Origin: Selenomonadaceae bacterium
GTDB lineage: Bacteria > Bacillota > Negativicutes > Selenomonadales > Selenomonadaceae
Direction: 5' to 3'
DNA length: 64,000 nt
Assembly (NCBI GenBank): GCA_017484005.1
Contig: JAFUTY010000051.1
Coordinates: forward strand, 1 to 64,000
In this document: positions 47,525-56,018 of the stretch, one piece after another
Numbering within the stretch: position 1 is the first letter of the stretch
Layout of the letters: every line of letters starts with the position of its first letter
The notes under the pieces: model-generated
The model's database searches: none
The model's input: the letters and a program-made list of their open reading frames with translations, nothing else
Told to the model about the DNA's origin: nothing
Translations under genes and position numbers: made by a program

Positions 47525-48328
47525 ATGAAAATTTCCAAATTGATCGCGATTTCCGCACTCACCACTTTCGGAATCGCTGGACTCACTGGCTGCGGTGAAG
47601 ATCCTCAAGCGACTTCAAACTCGTTGAAAGTCGGAATGACTGCTGACTTTGCGCCATTCGAATTCCACAGCGACAATCAAAAAGATTATAAAGGATTCGA
47701 CGTCGATTTGATCAATGCTGTCGCTAAAGAGATGGGCAAGACTGTTGAAATCCAGGATCTCGCTTTCGATGGATTGATTCCTGCAATTCAGTCCAAAAAT
47801 ATTGATGTCGCGATTTCCGCAATGACAATCACTGAGGAACGTCAAAAACATATTGGATTCTCAGATCCATATTACAAATCGGGACTTGCGATTCTTGTCC
47901 GCGCAGATGATACGACAATCAACACGCTCGACGATCTCAAAGGCAAAACTATCGCGGCTCGAGTCGATACAACTGGATTAGATGAAGCTAAGACGGTCGA
48001 AAATGCAACAGTCAAACCATTCAAAACTCCGCAGGACTGCTTCAAAGAATTGCAGGCTGGAAACGTCGATGCAGTTATCAACGATCGCCCAGTCAATGAC
48101 TATGCAATCAAAGAGGGCGGAATCACTGGATTAAAAGATCTTCCTCAAATGTTGACTGAAGAAGAATATGGAATCGCGATGGCTAAAGACAATTCCGATC
48201 TGAAAAAACAAGTCAATGACGCGCTGAAAAAACTCCATGAAAATGGTGAGTATGACAAGATTTTCGCAAAATGGTTCGGTGATAAAGCTCCTCAGCCTGA
48301 AAATCAATCCGAACCAGCTCAACAATAA
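47525..48328 (+). CDS. amino-acid ABC transporter substrate-binding lipoprotein, copy 2 of 8
   Basis: This 267-residue lipoprotein (lipobox LTGC) is clearly paralogous to copy 1: identical ITxER and DAVINDRPVNDYAIKEGG segments and the same Pro/Gln tail. The pocket region reads DFAPFEF and differs mostly in the second lobe (RVDTTGLDEAK). AAAGGAGTG precedes the ATG. Conservation with copy 1 is the highest in the array, suggesting a late duplication. Confidence 0.93.
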   Translation: MKISKLIAISALTTFGIAGLTGCGEDPQATSNSLKVGMTADFAPFEFHSDNQKDYKGFDVDLINAVAKEMGKTVEIQDLAFDGLIPAIQSKNIDVAISAMTITEERQKHIGFSDPYYKSGLAILVRADDTTINTLDDLKGKTIAARVDTTGLDEAKTVENATVKPFKTPQDCFKELQAGNVDAVINDRPVNDYAIKEGGITGLKDLPQMLTEEEYGIAMAKDNSDLKKQVNDALKKLHENGEYDKIFAKWFGDKAPQPENQSEPAQQ

Positions 48329-48362
48329 TTTCCATTTCTGATTTTCCAAAGGAGTGTCATTA

Positions 48363-49163
48363 ATGAAACTTTCAAAAAAACTCTCGGCAATGCTCGCAAT
48401 TTTCGCAGTTTCAACATTCGCACTCACTGGCTGCGGCGAAAATCCAGATCAAAACCAAAACTCGGCAAATCCTCCAGCAAATTCCACCGCTCTCAAAGTC
48501 GGAACTGCTGCCGATTATGCTCCATTCGCTTTCCAAAATGAAAATCAAGTTCAAGGATTCGATATCGATCTTATCAATGCTATCGGAAAAGAGATCGGCA
48601 AAAATGTTCAAATCGAGGATGTTAAATTCCAAGAATTGATTTCATCTGTCGAATCCAAAAAAATCGATGTTGCAATTAATGGTATAACTATCAATGGTGA
48701 ACGCAAAGCATTGGTTGCATTTTCAGATCCATATTTCAAATCGGGACTTCAAATTCTCGTGAAAGAGGATAACACTGACATCAATTCGCAGGCAGATCTC
48801 AGCGGCAAAAGAATCGCGGTTCAAGAAGGAACAACTTCCGAGACTTTGGCAAATGGAATCGAAAATGCTGCGGTTACAAAATTCGCAACACCGGATGAAG
48901 CTTATAAAGCTCTTCAAGATGGACAAGCAGATGCAGTTATCAACGATCGTCCTGTCAACGAATATTTGATCAAAGAGAATAAACTCGCTGGAGTCAAAGC
49001 TCTTCCGGAATCTTTGAATGAAGAAGAATATGGAATCGCAATCGCTAAAGATAACGCGGATCTTCAAAAACAGATCAATGACGCTCTCAAAAAACTTCAA
49101 GACAATGGTGAGTTTGGTAAGATTACCGAAAAATGGTTCGGATCTCAACAAACGCAGCAGTGA
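48363..49163 (+). CDS. amino-acid ABC transporter substrate-binding lipoprotein, copy 3 of 8
   Basis: This 266-residue lipoprotein (lipobox LTGC) has an Asn/Pro-rich linker (NQNSANPPANS) after the Cys. The pocket reads DYAPFAF and the hinge motif INGERK replaces ITDER, keeping the Arg. DAVINDRPV is retained. The start is ATG 48363 with AAAGGAGTG upstream; a GTG three codons earlier overlaps that site. It is the most divergent of the first three copies. Confidence 0.92.
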   Translation: MKLSKKLSAMLAIFAVSTFALTGCGENPDQNQNSANPPANSTALKVGTAADYAPFAFQNENQVQGFDIDLINAIGKEIGKNVQIEDVKFQELISSVESKKIDVAINGITINGERKALVAFSDPYFKSGLQILVKEDNTDINSQADLSGKRIAVQEGTTSETLANGIENAAVTKFATPDEAYKALQDGQADAVINDRPVNEYLIKENKLAGVKALPESLNEEEYGIAIAKDNADLQKQINDALKKLQDNGEFGKITEKWFGSQQTQQ

Positions 49164-49172
49164 TTTTGAATC

Positions 49173-49931
49173 ATGAAGTTCGCTAAATTATTAGCAATTT
49201 TCTCGATCTTCGTTTTATTAACTGGCTGCGGCGATGAATCAGCATCTGAATCGGAAGCCGAACCGATTAGAGTTGGCATTTCGAGCGTATTTCCACCTTT
49301 CGATTTTGTAGATGAAGCAAATCAAGATTATCAGGGATTTGATATCGATTTAATTCGCGCGGTTGGCAGAGAAATCAATCGTCCAATTCAATTTACTTCA
49401 GTCGATTTCGATTCAATTATTCCTATGATTCAATCAAACGATATCGATATCTCAATCTCAGCTATCACAATCAATGACGAGCGAAAAAAATCTGTGCTAT
49501 TTTCAGATCCATATTTCGAAACGGGCTTACAAATCGTCGTGAAAGATGACAACACTTCGATAAATTCGCTTGCGGATCTCAAGAATAGGCGAGTTGCAGT
49601 TTATATCGGGACGACTGCAGATGCTAAAGCTCATCAAGTCGAAAGTGCAGCTATCACGCGGTTAAATGATCCCGCAAAATGTTATGACGAGCTGGAAGAT
49701 GGAAATGTTGACGCGGTTATCAATGACAGTCCATATAGCGCATATCTGCTCGCGCAAGGACAAATCGCAAATGTAAAAATTCTTCCGGAACTTTTGACTT
49801 ATGAAGAATATGGAATCGCGATTCAAAAAGATAATGTTGAATTGCAAAAACAGATCAATGACGCGCTGAAAAGAGTTCATGAAAGCGGCGAATATGATCA
49901 AATTTACTCAAAATGGTTCGGAGAAAAATGA
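49173..49931 (+). CDS. amino-acid ABC transporter substrate-binding lipoprotein, copy 4 of 8
   Basis: This 252-residue lipoprotein (lipobox LTGC) has pocket motif SVFPPFDF, ITINDERK, and DAVINDSPYSAY with Ser replacing Arg after the Asp. It shares with copy 7 the segments LxxGQIANV, ELLTYEEYGIA and GTTxDAxAxQ, so these two are sister copies. There is no clear AGGAG before the ATG, only 9 bases after the previous stop; translation is probably coupled to copy 3. Confidence 0.9.
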   Translation: MKFAKLLAIFSIFVLLTGCGDESASESEAEPIRVGISSVFPPFDFVDEANQDYQGFDIDLIRAVGREINRPIQFTSVDFDSIIPMIQSNDIDISISAITINDERKKSVLFSDPYFETGLQIVVKDDNTSINSLADLKNRRVAVYIGTTADAKAHQVESAAITRLNDPAKCYDELEDGNVDAVINDSPYSAYLLAQGQIANVKILPELLTYEEYGIAIQKDNVELQKQINDALKRVHESGEYDQIYSKWFGEK

Positions 49932-49947
49932 TTCGGAGAGTTGAGTC

Positions 49948-50721
49948 ATGAAAGATTTTGCTAAAAAATTGCTGGCGATATTCTCGATTTTTTCACTGAC
50001 TATCTTTTCATCCGGATGTCTTGGCGATGATGAAGTTGAAAATCCCAAAATGTCACTTCGAGTTGGAACGAGACTTGATAGTCCTCCATTGGAATTTTAT
50101 GCTGAAAATGGAAAAGATTATCTGGGATTCGAGATTGATTTGATTCGCGCAATCGCTAAAAAGATGAATGCTCGTGTTGAAATCGAGGATATAAATTTCG
50201 ATGCACTAATTCCTGCACTTCAATCAAATATGATCGACTTAGCAATTTCTGGAATGACAATCACTGACGAACGAAGTCAGATTGTCGTATTTTCAGATCC
50301 ATATTATGAATCGGGATTGACTGTTCTTGTGAAAGCGAATGATGGCTCAATCAATTCGTTCAATGATCTAAGAGGCAAACGAATCGCGACGAGATTTGGA
50401 TCAACTGGTTATGCAGCGGCAAGACAAATCGCAGGTGTAGATATCATAGAGTTCGGCGAAGCAAATGAAGCTGTCGAAGAACTTCAAAATGGTGAAGCGG
50501 ATGCAGTTATTGGCGACCGTCCAGTCAATGATTATTTGGTAAAAAACAATGCAGATCTTGGACTCAGATCGCTCCCAGGAACTTTATCAGCGGAATATTA
50601 TGGAATTGCAGTTGCAAAGGATAACGAAGAACTTCTGCAGAAAATCAATGAGAGTTTACAGTATATTCGCGACAGCGGTGAGTATGACAAGATCTATTTG
50701 AAATGGTTCGGGGAAAATTGA
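49948..50721 (+). CDS. amino-acid ABC transporter substrate-binding lipoprotein, copy 5 of 8
   Basis: This 257-residue lipoprotein (lipobox SSGC) has the most altered pocket, RLDSPPLEF, where most copies have EFAPFDF-like residues. ITDERS and DAVIGDRPVNDY are kept. It may have a changed ligand preference. The upstream gap contains CGGAGAGTTGAGTC, which is repeated before copies 6 and 7. Confidence 0.9.
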   Translation: MKDFAKKLLAIFSIFSLTIFSSGCLGDDEVENPKMSLRVGTRLDSPPLEFYAENGKDYLGFEIDLIRAIAKKMNARVEIEDINFDALIPALQSNMIDLAISGMTITDERSQIVVFSDPYYESGLTVLVKANDGSINSFNDLRGKRIATRFGSTGYAAARQIAGVDIIEFGEANEAVEELQNGEADAVIGDRPVNDYLVKNNADLGLRSLPGTLSAEYYGIAVAKDNEELLQKINESLQYIRDSGEYDKIYLKWFGEN

Positions 50722-50751
50722 TTCGGAGAAAGTGATTTGTAGAGTTGAGTC

Positions 50752-51531
50752 ATGAAAAATTTTGCTAAATTGCTCGTGATTTTCTCGATTTTCATCCTCT
50801 TCATCGGCTGCAAAGATGAGCCTGAAACTAAAGTCGAGCCGCTCAGAGTTGGCTCAGCTCTTGAATTTGCTCCATTCGATTTTCAAACGCCGGACGACAG
50901 AAATTATCAAGGATTCGATATCGATTTGATTCGCGCGATTGGTAAAAAGATGGGGCGAGAAGTCAAAATCAGTAATCTCGGCTTTGAATCGGGATTCGAT
51001 GGATTGATTGCCGTGCTGCAGACTAAAAACATCGATCTTTTCATCGCGGGAATGACAATCACTGATGAACGCCGTCAAAAAGTTCTATTTTCAGATCCAT
51101 ATTTCAAATCGGGACTTGCAATTGCGATTCGAGCAAATGATTCAACCGTCAATTCATTTCAAGATTTAGCGGGAAAAAGAATCGCCGTTTTGATTGATAC
51201 AACTGGAAATCTCGAGGCTCAAAAAATTCCGAACGTCACGATTAAAGAATTTGGAACGCCGACGGAATGTTTCGAGGAGCTTGCAAAAAATCAAGTCGAT
51301 GCAGTTATCAATGATCGTCCAGTCACCGATTACATGATTCATCGCGGCGAAATTTCGAATGTGAAAGTTCTGCCGGAATTGTTGACTGAAGAAGAATATG
51401 GAATCGCGATTGAAAAGGATAGTGTCGAATTGATGCTGCAAGTCAATCTCGCACTGCAGCAGATTCGTGACAGCGGCGAATATGATCGAATTTATGAAAA
51501 ATGGTTCGGAGCAAAACATTCGGAGAGTTGA
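50752..51531 (+). CDS. amino-acid ABC transporter substrate-binding lipoprotein, copy 6 of 8
   Basis: This 259-residue lipoprotein (lipobox FIGC) has pocket motif EFAPFDF and a four-residue insertion giving LGFESGFDGLI, shared only with copy 8. DAVINDRPVTDYM and RGEISNVKVLPELLT also match copy 8, so these are sisters. A 57-base stretch (51264-51320) is identical to copy 7, although copy 7 belongs to a different sub-lineage. The ribosome binding site is weak (TAGAGTTGAG). Confidence 0.9.
   Translation: MKNFAKLLVIFSIFILFIGCKDEPETKVEPLRVGSALEFAPFDFQTPDDRNYQGFDIDLIRAIGKKMGREVKISNLGFESGFDGLIAVLQTKNIDLFIAGMTITDERRQKVLFSDPYFKSGLAIAIRANDSTVNSFQDLAGKRIAVLIDTTGNLEAQKIPNVTIKEFGTPTECFEELAKNQVDAVINDRPVTDYMIHRGEISNVKVLPELLTEEEYGIAIEKDSVELMLQVNLALQQIRDSGEYDRIYEKWFGAKHSES
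51264..51320. repeat. 57-base segment identical to 52047-52103
   Basis: The same 57 bases occur in copies 6 and 7 and encode part of the second lobe including CFEELAKNQVDAVINDRP. Flanking sequence diverges at once, which fits gene conversion. Confidence 0.9.
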
Positions 51532-51534
51532 ATC

Positions 51535-52308
51535 ATGAAAATTTTTACTAAATTACTCGCAATTCTCTCGATCTGTATATTTTTCACTGGCTGCGGCGAT
51601 GAATCGAAATCTGAATCGGAAGTCAAAGTCGAACCGCTCAAAGTTGGCGCATCGATAGCATTTCCGCCGTTTGGATTCAAAGATGATTCGAGCCGCGATT
51701 ATCAAGGATTCGATATCGATTTGATTCGCGCAATTGGTCGAGAGCTCGGTCGTCCAGTTCAATTGAGCAGTATCAGTTTCGACGGATTAGTTCCGACAAT
51801 TCAATCTAAAAACATCGATCTTGCGATTTCTGGAATTACAATCACTGACGAACGGAAGAAATCGCTGTTGTTTTCAGATCCATATTTTGAATCGGGACTT
51901 CAAATCGTCGTGAGAGATGACAACACTTCGATAAATTCGCTCGAGGATCTCAAAGGCAAACGAATCGCAGTTCAAATCGGGACAACTTCAGACGCTCAAG
52001 CCCAGCAGATCGAAGATGCAATTCTCACGAAGCTTGATACTCCCGTGGAATGTTTCGAGGAGCTTGCAAAAAATCAAGTCGATGCAGTTATCAATGATCG
52101 TCCGTCAAATGCATTCATGCTCGCTCGAGGACAAATCGCAAATGTTCGAATGATTCAAGAGCTTTTGACTTATGAGGAATATGGAATCGCGGCGATGCCA
52201 GATCGGGCGGAATTGATTCAGCAGATCAATGACGCGCTGAAAAAAGTTCGTGACAGTGGAGAATATTATCGGATTTATGCAAAATGGTTCGGTGAGCAGA
52301 AGGATTAA
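51535..52308 (+). CDS. amino-acid ABC transporter substrate-binding lipoprotein, copy 7 of 8
   Basis: This 257-residue lipoprotein (lipobox FTGC) has pocket motif SIAFPPFGF like copy 4 and ITDERK. It shares DxLxxxxNSLEDLKGKRIAVQ with several copies. The Asp motif DAVINDRPSNAF combines the copy 6-like block with a copy 4-like continuation. It starts three bases after copy 6 stops, behind CGGAGAG. Confidence 0.9.
   Translation: MKIFTKLLAILSICIFFTGCGDESKSESEVKVEPLKVGASIAFPPFGFKDDSSRDYQGFDIDLIRAIGRELGRPVQLSSISFDGLVPTIQSKNIDLAISGITITDERKKSLLFSDPYFESGLQIVVRDDNTSINSLEDLKGKRIAVQIGTTSDAQAQQIEDAILTKLDTPVECFEELAKNQVDAVINDRPSNAFMLARGQIANVRMIQELLTYEEYGIAAMPDRAELIQQINDALKKVRDSGEYYRIYAKWFGEQKD
52047..52103. 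repeat. 57-base segment identical to 51264-51320
   Basis: Second copy of the identical block, located in receptor copy 7. Confidence 0.9.
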
Positions 52309-52313
52309 TAAAG

Positions 52314-53084
52314 ATGAAATTCATAAAATTACTCGCAATGCTTTCGATCTTCCTAATTTTCACCGGATGCAGTTCTGAAGAAAAATCTTCCCAGCCGCCT
52401 TTGAGAATCGGTTCAGCCATGGAATTTGCGCCGTTTGATTTTCAAGAGGAGGGCAGCAATCAATATCAAGGATTCGATATCGATTTGATTCGCGCGGTCG
52501 GTCGAGAGCTCAATCGCGAAGTTCAAATCAGCGATATTGGATTTGAATCTGGCTTTGATAAACTGATTCTCACGCTTGATTCGAATAACATCGATGCTAT
52601 CATTGCAGGAATGACAATCACGGAGGAGCGGAAGGATAAAGTTCTATTTTCAGATCCATACTATCGCTCGGGATTGACAATTGCAGTTCGCGAGGATGAA
52701 ACAGGAATCAATAAATTCGCGGATCTCGCTGGGAAAAGAGTCGCAGTGTTGATTGAAACAACTGGCGGAGCTGAAGTTCAAAGACTTCCAAACGTCACGA
52801 TTCAAGAATTCGAATATTCGCCTGGATGTTTCGAGGCACTGGCAAATGGTGAAGTCGATGCAGTTGTTCAAGATCGTCCAGTCACCGATTATATGATTGC
52901 CCGCGGCGAGATTTCGAATGTGAAAGTTCTCCCAGAACTTTTGACTCAGGAAGATTATGGAATTGCAGTCAGAAAAGATGACGTCGAACTGCAGCAGCAG
53001 ATTAATGACGCGCTGAAAAAAATTCGCGAGAGCGGGGAATACGATCGCATCTTTGACAGGTGGTTCAGAAAACCCAAGCAATAA
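52314..53084 (+). CDS. amino-acid ABC transporter substrate-binding lipoprotein, copy 8 of 8
   Basis: This 256-residue lipoprotein (lipobox FTGC) has pocket motif EFAPFDF, the ESGF insertion shared with copy 6, ITEERK and DAVVQDRPVTDY with Gln before the Asp. Its C-terminus ends RKPKQ, unlike the KWFG ending of the others. It starts five bases after copy 7 and is followed by an intrinsic terminator that separates the receptor array from the permease gene. Confidence 0.92.
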   Translation: MKFIKLLAMLSIFLIFTGCSSEEKSSQPPLRIGSAMEFAPFDFQEEGSNQYQGFDIDLIRAVGRELNREVQISDIGFESGFDKLILTLDSNNIDAIIAGMTITEERKDKVLFSDPYYRSGLTIAVREDETGINKFADLAGKRVAVLIETTGGAEVQRLPNVTIQEFEYSPGCFEALANGEVDAVVQDRPVTDYMIARGEISNVKVLPELLTQEDYGIAVRKDDVELQQQINDALKKIRESGEYDRIFDRWFRKPKQ

Positions 53085-53093
53085 TCTTTTTAG

Positions 53094-53129
53094 AAAGTGA
53101 GTGGGCAAATCGTTCCGCTCACTTTTTTT
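53094..53129 (+). terminator. intrinsic terminator inside the transporter operon
   Basis: A strong stem (53094-53105 with 53114-53125, including two G-T pairs) is followed by a run of T residues. It lies between the receptor array and the permease gene and should reduce permease/ATPase expression relative to the receptors. Confidence 0.8.
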
Positions 53130-53147
53130 CGTTCGGAGGTGCAAATT

Positions 53148-53810
53148 TTGACTTTCAATCTCGATTTGATTCTGAATTCATTCCCCCTGCTGTTAATCGG
53201 CGCGGGAGTCACAGTTCAAATCACACTTCTATCAGTTCTCGTCGGCGTCGTGATTGGATTATTCGTCGGCATAATGAGAATTTCGAGTTTCAAACTTCTT
53301 CGATTTCTCGGGGCGGTGTATGTTGATTTTTTCAGAGGCACACCGCTCCTCGTTCAAATCTTTTTGATCTATTTCGCAATTCCGGCGATAACAGGGCAGC
53401 GAATGGATCCATTTGTCGCGGCGATTTCAGCCTGCGGAATCAATTCCGGTGCATATGTCGCGGAAATTTTTCGAGCCGGAATTCAATCAATCGATAAAGG
53501 ACAAATGGAAGCTGGTCGATCTCTCGGCATGACATGGATTCAAACTATGCGATTCATCATTGTCCCTCAAGCATTCAAACGAGTCATTCCACCGCTCGGC
53601 AATGAATTCATCGCGCTGTTGAAAGATTCATCGCTCGTTTCGGTCATTGGATTCGAAGAATTGACTCGCCGCGGACAATTGATCATCGCAAAAACTTATG
53701 GATCGCTCGAAATTTGGTTAAGCGTTGCAATTATCTATTTGATAATGACTTTGACGATTTCGAGATTCGTTGCATTCCTCGAGAAAAAATTCAACACGGA
53801 GCGCAAATGA
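53148..53810 (+). CDS. amino-acid ABC transporter permease
   Basis: This 220-residue inner-membrane permease of the His/Glu/Gln/Arg family has about five membrane helices and the EAA loop EAGRSLGMTWIQTMRFIIVPQ that contacts the ATPase. DFFRGTPLLVQIFLIYF is typical of the family. The start is TTG 53148 with GGAGGT upstream, giving the length usual for this family; the frame is open to 53097 but that part overlaps the terminator hairpin. It is probably a homodimer, as only one permease gene is present. Confidence 0.94.
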   Translation: MTFNLDLILNSFPLLLIGAGVTVQITLLSVLVGVVIGLFVGIMRISSFKLLRFLGAVYVDFFRGTPLLVQIFLIYFAIPAITGQRMDPFVAAISACGINSGAYVAEIFRAGIQSIDKGQMEAGRSLGMTWIQTMRFIIVPQAFKRVIPPLGNEFIALLKDSSLVSVIGFEELTRRGQLIIAKTYGSLEIWLSVAIIYLIMTLTISRFVAFLEKKFNTERK

Positions 53811-53849
53811 ATCTCAAAAATTTTTCAATATAGATCGGAGATGAATTGA

Positions 53850-54575
53850 ATGAGTATCATCGAAATTCGCGGACTTCAAAAATCATTCGGCGATTTGCAA
53901 GTCATTCGCGGAATCGATCTCAACATCGAAGAAAAAGAAGTCGTTGTAATCATTGGACCATCGGGCTCTGGAAAATCGACACTCCTTCGATGCATGAATT
54001 ATCTTGAACAGCCGACGGGAGGATCGATTGTTGTCGATGGAATTCCACTCGATGGCGAGGCGAATATCAATAAAGTTCGCGAAGAAGTCGGAATGGTTTT
54101 TCAGCGATTCAATCTGTTTCCACATATGACGGTGCTCGATAATATAACTCTCGCACCGATGAAAGTTCGCGGGATTGATAAAACTCAAGCGGAACATACA
54201 GCGATTGATCTTTTAACTCGCGTGGGATTGGCAGATAAAGCTCAATCATATCCAGATCAATTGTCTGGAGGACAGCAGCAGCGAGTCGCAATTGCTCGAG
54301 CTTTAGCGATGCAGCCCAAAGTCATGCTCTTCGATGAACCGACGTCAGCTCTCGATCCAGAAATGGTTGGCGAGGTTTTGGATGTTATGAAACGGCTTGC
54401 GGAATCTGGAATGACAATGGTGATTGTGACTCACGAGATGGGATTTGCTCGCGAGGTTGGAGATCGATTGTTATTCGTCGATGGCGGATATATAGTTGAA
54501 CAAGGCGCACCGAAGGAAGTCTTTGAGAATCCCAAGGAAGAGCGCACCAGATCTTTCCTGTCCAAAGTGTTATAA
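53850..54575 (+). CDS. amino-acid ABC transporter ATP-binding protein (GlnQ type)
   Basis: This 241-residue ATPase has Walker [13 protein letters not shown], the Q-loop in [12 protein letters not shown], the signature [15 protein letters not shown], Walker [14 protein letters not shown] and the H-loop in VTHEMGFA. It powers import through the permease at 53148, with any of the eight lipoproteins upstream as donors. GGAGATGAATTG precedes the ATG, and a strong terminator follows. Confidence 0.96.
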   Translation: MSIIEIRGLQKSFGDLQVIRGIDLNIEEKEVVVIIGPSGSGKSTLLRCMNYLEQPTGGSIVVDGIPLDGEANINKVREEVGMVFQRFNLFPHMTVLDNITLAPMKVRGIDKTQAEHTAIDLLTRVGLADKAQSYPDQLSGGQQQRVAIARALAMQPKVMLFDEPTSALDPEMVGEVLDVMKRLAESGMTMVIVTHEMGFAREVGDRLLFVDGGYIVEQGAPKEVFENPKEERTRSFLSKVL

Positions 54576-54595
54576 GGCTGAATTTATGCAGAAAA

Positions 54596-54643
54596 AGATC
54601 CCTCGACAGATCGCTTTTGATCTATCGAGGGATCTTTTTTTTT
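54596..54643 (+). terminator. intrinsic terminator of the transporter operon
   Basis: A 17-bp stem (54596-54612 with 54619-54635) is followed by at least eight T residues. The core CTCGACAGATC resembles the other GATC-rich terminators. Confidence 0.92.
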
Positions 54644-54776
54644 CGGAATTTTAAAAGTCAAACATATCGATTTTTGAGCAATTTTTCAGAATAAAAACAT
54701 TGCAGATTCATGACTGCATTATCTAACTAGACTATGATCTTATCGGTTGATCAAATTGAATTTAGGAGTTGATCAA

Positions 54777-55181
54777 ATGAAAGATGCAGTGTTAGCTCCA
54801 ATCGCAATTCCAATCGGGCTCGTGATTTATGTAATTTCATTCGCGCTTGCATCAATATTTTTGTACTGGTTTTTCGATAGACCACAAGACTGGTCATATG
54901 TGATTCCGATACTCACATCGTTTACTTCGTTGATAATTGCGTGCGAAACCATTAGAGGTAAATTCGGCAATATTTCGGCAACAATCACTGCATGGATTGT
55001 CGCGGGATTTTGGATTTTCATGGTTGCCGCAGATATCTTTGGATTTATGAACGATATCGCCGGCGTGATTCAAGGAACTTATCAGGAAGAAGATCCTGGA
55101 TTCGTCGATATTGTCAACGCGTTATTGAACACAAAGATATATGCTGTGACATCTGCATTATTGGCGTTTGGCGATAAGTAG
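54777..55181 (+). CDS. membrane protein of unknown function, first gene of a six-gene operon
   Basis: This 134-residue protein has three or four hydrophobic helices (about 8-35, 45-60, 70-95) and a soluble acidic C-terminus. ATG 54777 follows AGGAG. It has no known domain. It opens a tightly packed operon of six genes that all encode membrane-associated or lipid-anchored products. The promoter region 54644-54776 is AT-rich without an unambiguous box. Confidence 0.7.
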   Translation: MKDAVLAPIAIPIGLVIYVISFALASIFLYWFFDRPQDWSYVIPILTSFTSLIIACETIRGKFGNISATITAWIVAGFWIFMVAADIFGFMNDIAGVIQGTYQEEDPGFVDIVNALLNTKIYAVTSALLAFGDK

Positions 55182-55194
55182 GAGGCGAAAATCG

Positions 55195-55650
55195 ATGGCT
55201 GATGAAACGATACAATCGATGTTTTTGTCAAGCGAGCGACGACTCAATCGACTCAAATATTTCAAAAGAACTCTCGTGATTGGAGTAGTGGCTATCCTCC
55301 TCAACGTTTTATTTTCAAATGAAGATGGTAGCGATAATGCATTTACACTTCTGTTAAGCATTTTTTTCTTAGTTCCATCGTATTTTTTGGATGTTCAACG
55401 CCTGAAGGATCTAGACAAAGATTCAACAATTGCGATTTTGAATGTGATTCTCGGATTGGTTTTTATGGTATTCGCTCAAGATTCGCTTTCAATTGAAATG
55501 ATGAATTACGGAATCATAACTGGCGAGGCTAGAGTTTACATTTTTGTCAGCTTAATTCAAACAGCGATTTGGGTGTATCTATGTTTTGCGGAGGGGACAC
55601 ATGGCAGAAATAAATATGGTGAAGATCCATTGGAGGCGAATGAGTCATGA
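55195..55650 (+). CDS. DUF805-like membrane protein
   Basis: This 151-residue protein has about four hydrophobic segments and, near residue 60, the DVQRLKDLDKDS pattern that follows a helix in DUF805 proteins (canonical RRLHDxGxS). The match is partial, so the family assignment is tentative. GGAGG precedes ATG 55195. The stop overlaps the next start by four bases. Confidence 0.6.
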   Translation: MADETIQSMFLSSERRLNRLKYFKRTLVIGVVAILLNVLFSNEDGSDNAFTLLLSIFFLVPSYFLDVQRLKDLDKDSTIAILNVILGLVFMVFAQDSLSIEMMNYGIITGEARVYIFVSLIQTAIWVYLCFAEGTHGRNKYGEDPLEANES

Positions 55651-56006
55651 TGTGTCAAAATTGTGGCAACACACTCAAATCTGGAGATACAGTTTGCCAA
55701 ATTTGTGGATCACCAGTCTCACCTCAACAAAATTCATCAACTTATCAATCCGGCGGTGATAATACTTTTTTATTGATATTTCTAACTGTATTGTTTTTCG
55801 TTTGGAGTTTCATGTATTTGAATATCAATTGGATTAAAGAAATACGTGAAGAGCTTTATCAAAGTGCTTTCGAAGAAATTCTTACCAAATCTGGTTTGTT
55901 TGGATTTCTTTCTAAATCTGGTGCTGCAGTGGCTAAAAAATCTGGTGTAGTTTTAGCTGCGGGAGCTGCAGGAATCGGTGCAGTTGTGCTTCGAAAAAAA
56001 TCTTGA
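55647..56006 (+). CDS. zinc-ribbon membrane protein
   Basis: This 119-residue protein starts with a zinc ribbon (MCQNCG with CQICG), as in zinc_ribbon_2/DUF-type proteins, then a Ser/Gln linker, one membrane helix at about 40-58 and a small C-terminal hydrophobic hairpin rich in Ala and Gly. Two in-frame ATGs occur at the start; the first overlaps the upstream stop. Role unknown; such ribbons often accompany membrane proteins of stress or envelope systems. Confidence 0.75.
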   Translation: MMCQNCGNTLKSGDTVCQICGSPVSPQQNSSTYQSGGDNTFLLIFLTVLFFVWSFMYLNINWIKEIREELYQSAFEEILTKSGLFGFLSKSGAAVAKKSGVVLAAGAAGIGAVVLRKKS

Positions 56007-56018
56007 GGATGTTTTTAC

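Noticed and set aside
42600-53084. Regular repeats considered as a CRISPR array
   Set aside because: The repeats are tandem TPR units and paralogous receptor genes in coding frame; there are no short palindromic repeats with unique spacers and no cas genes.
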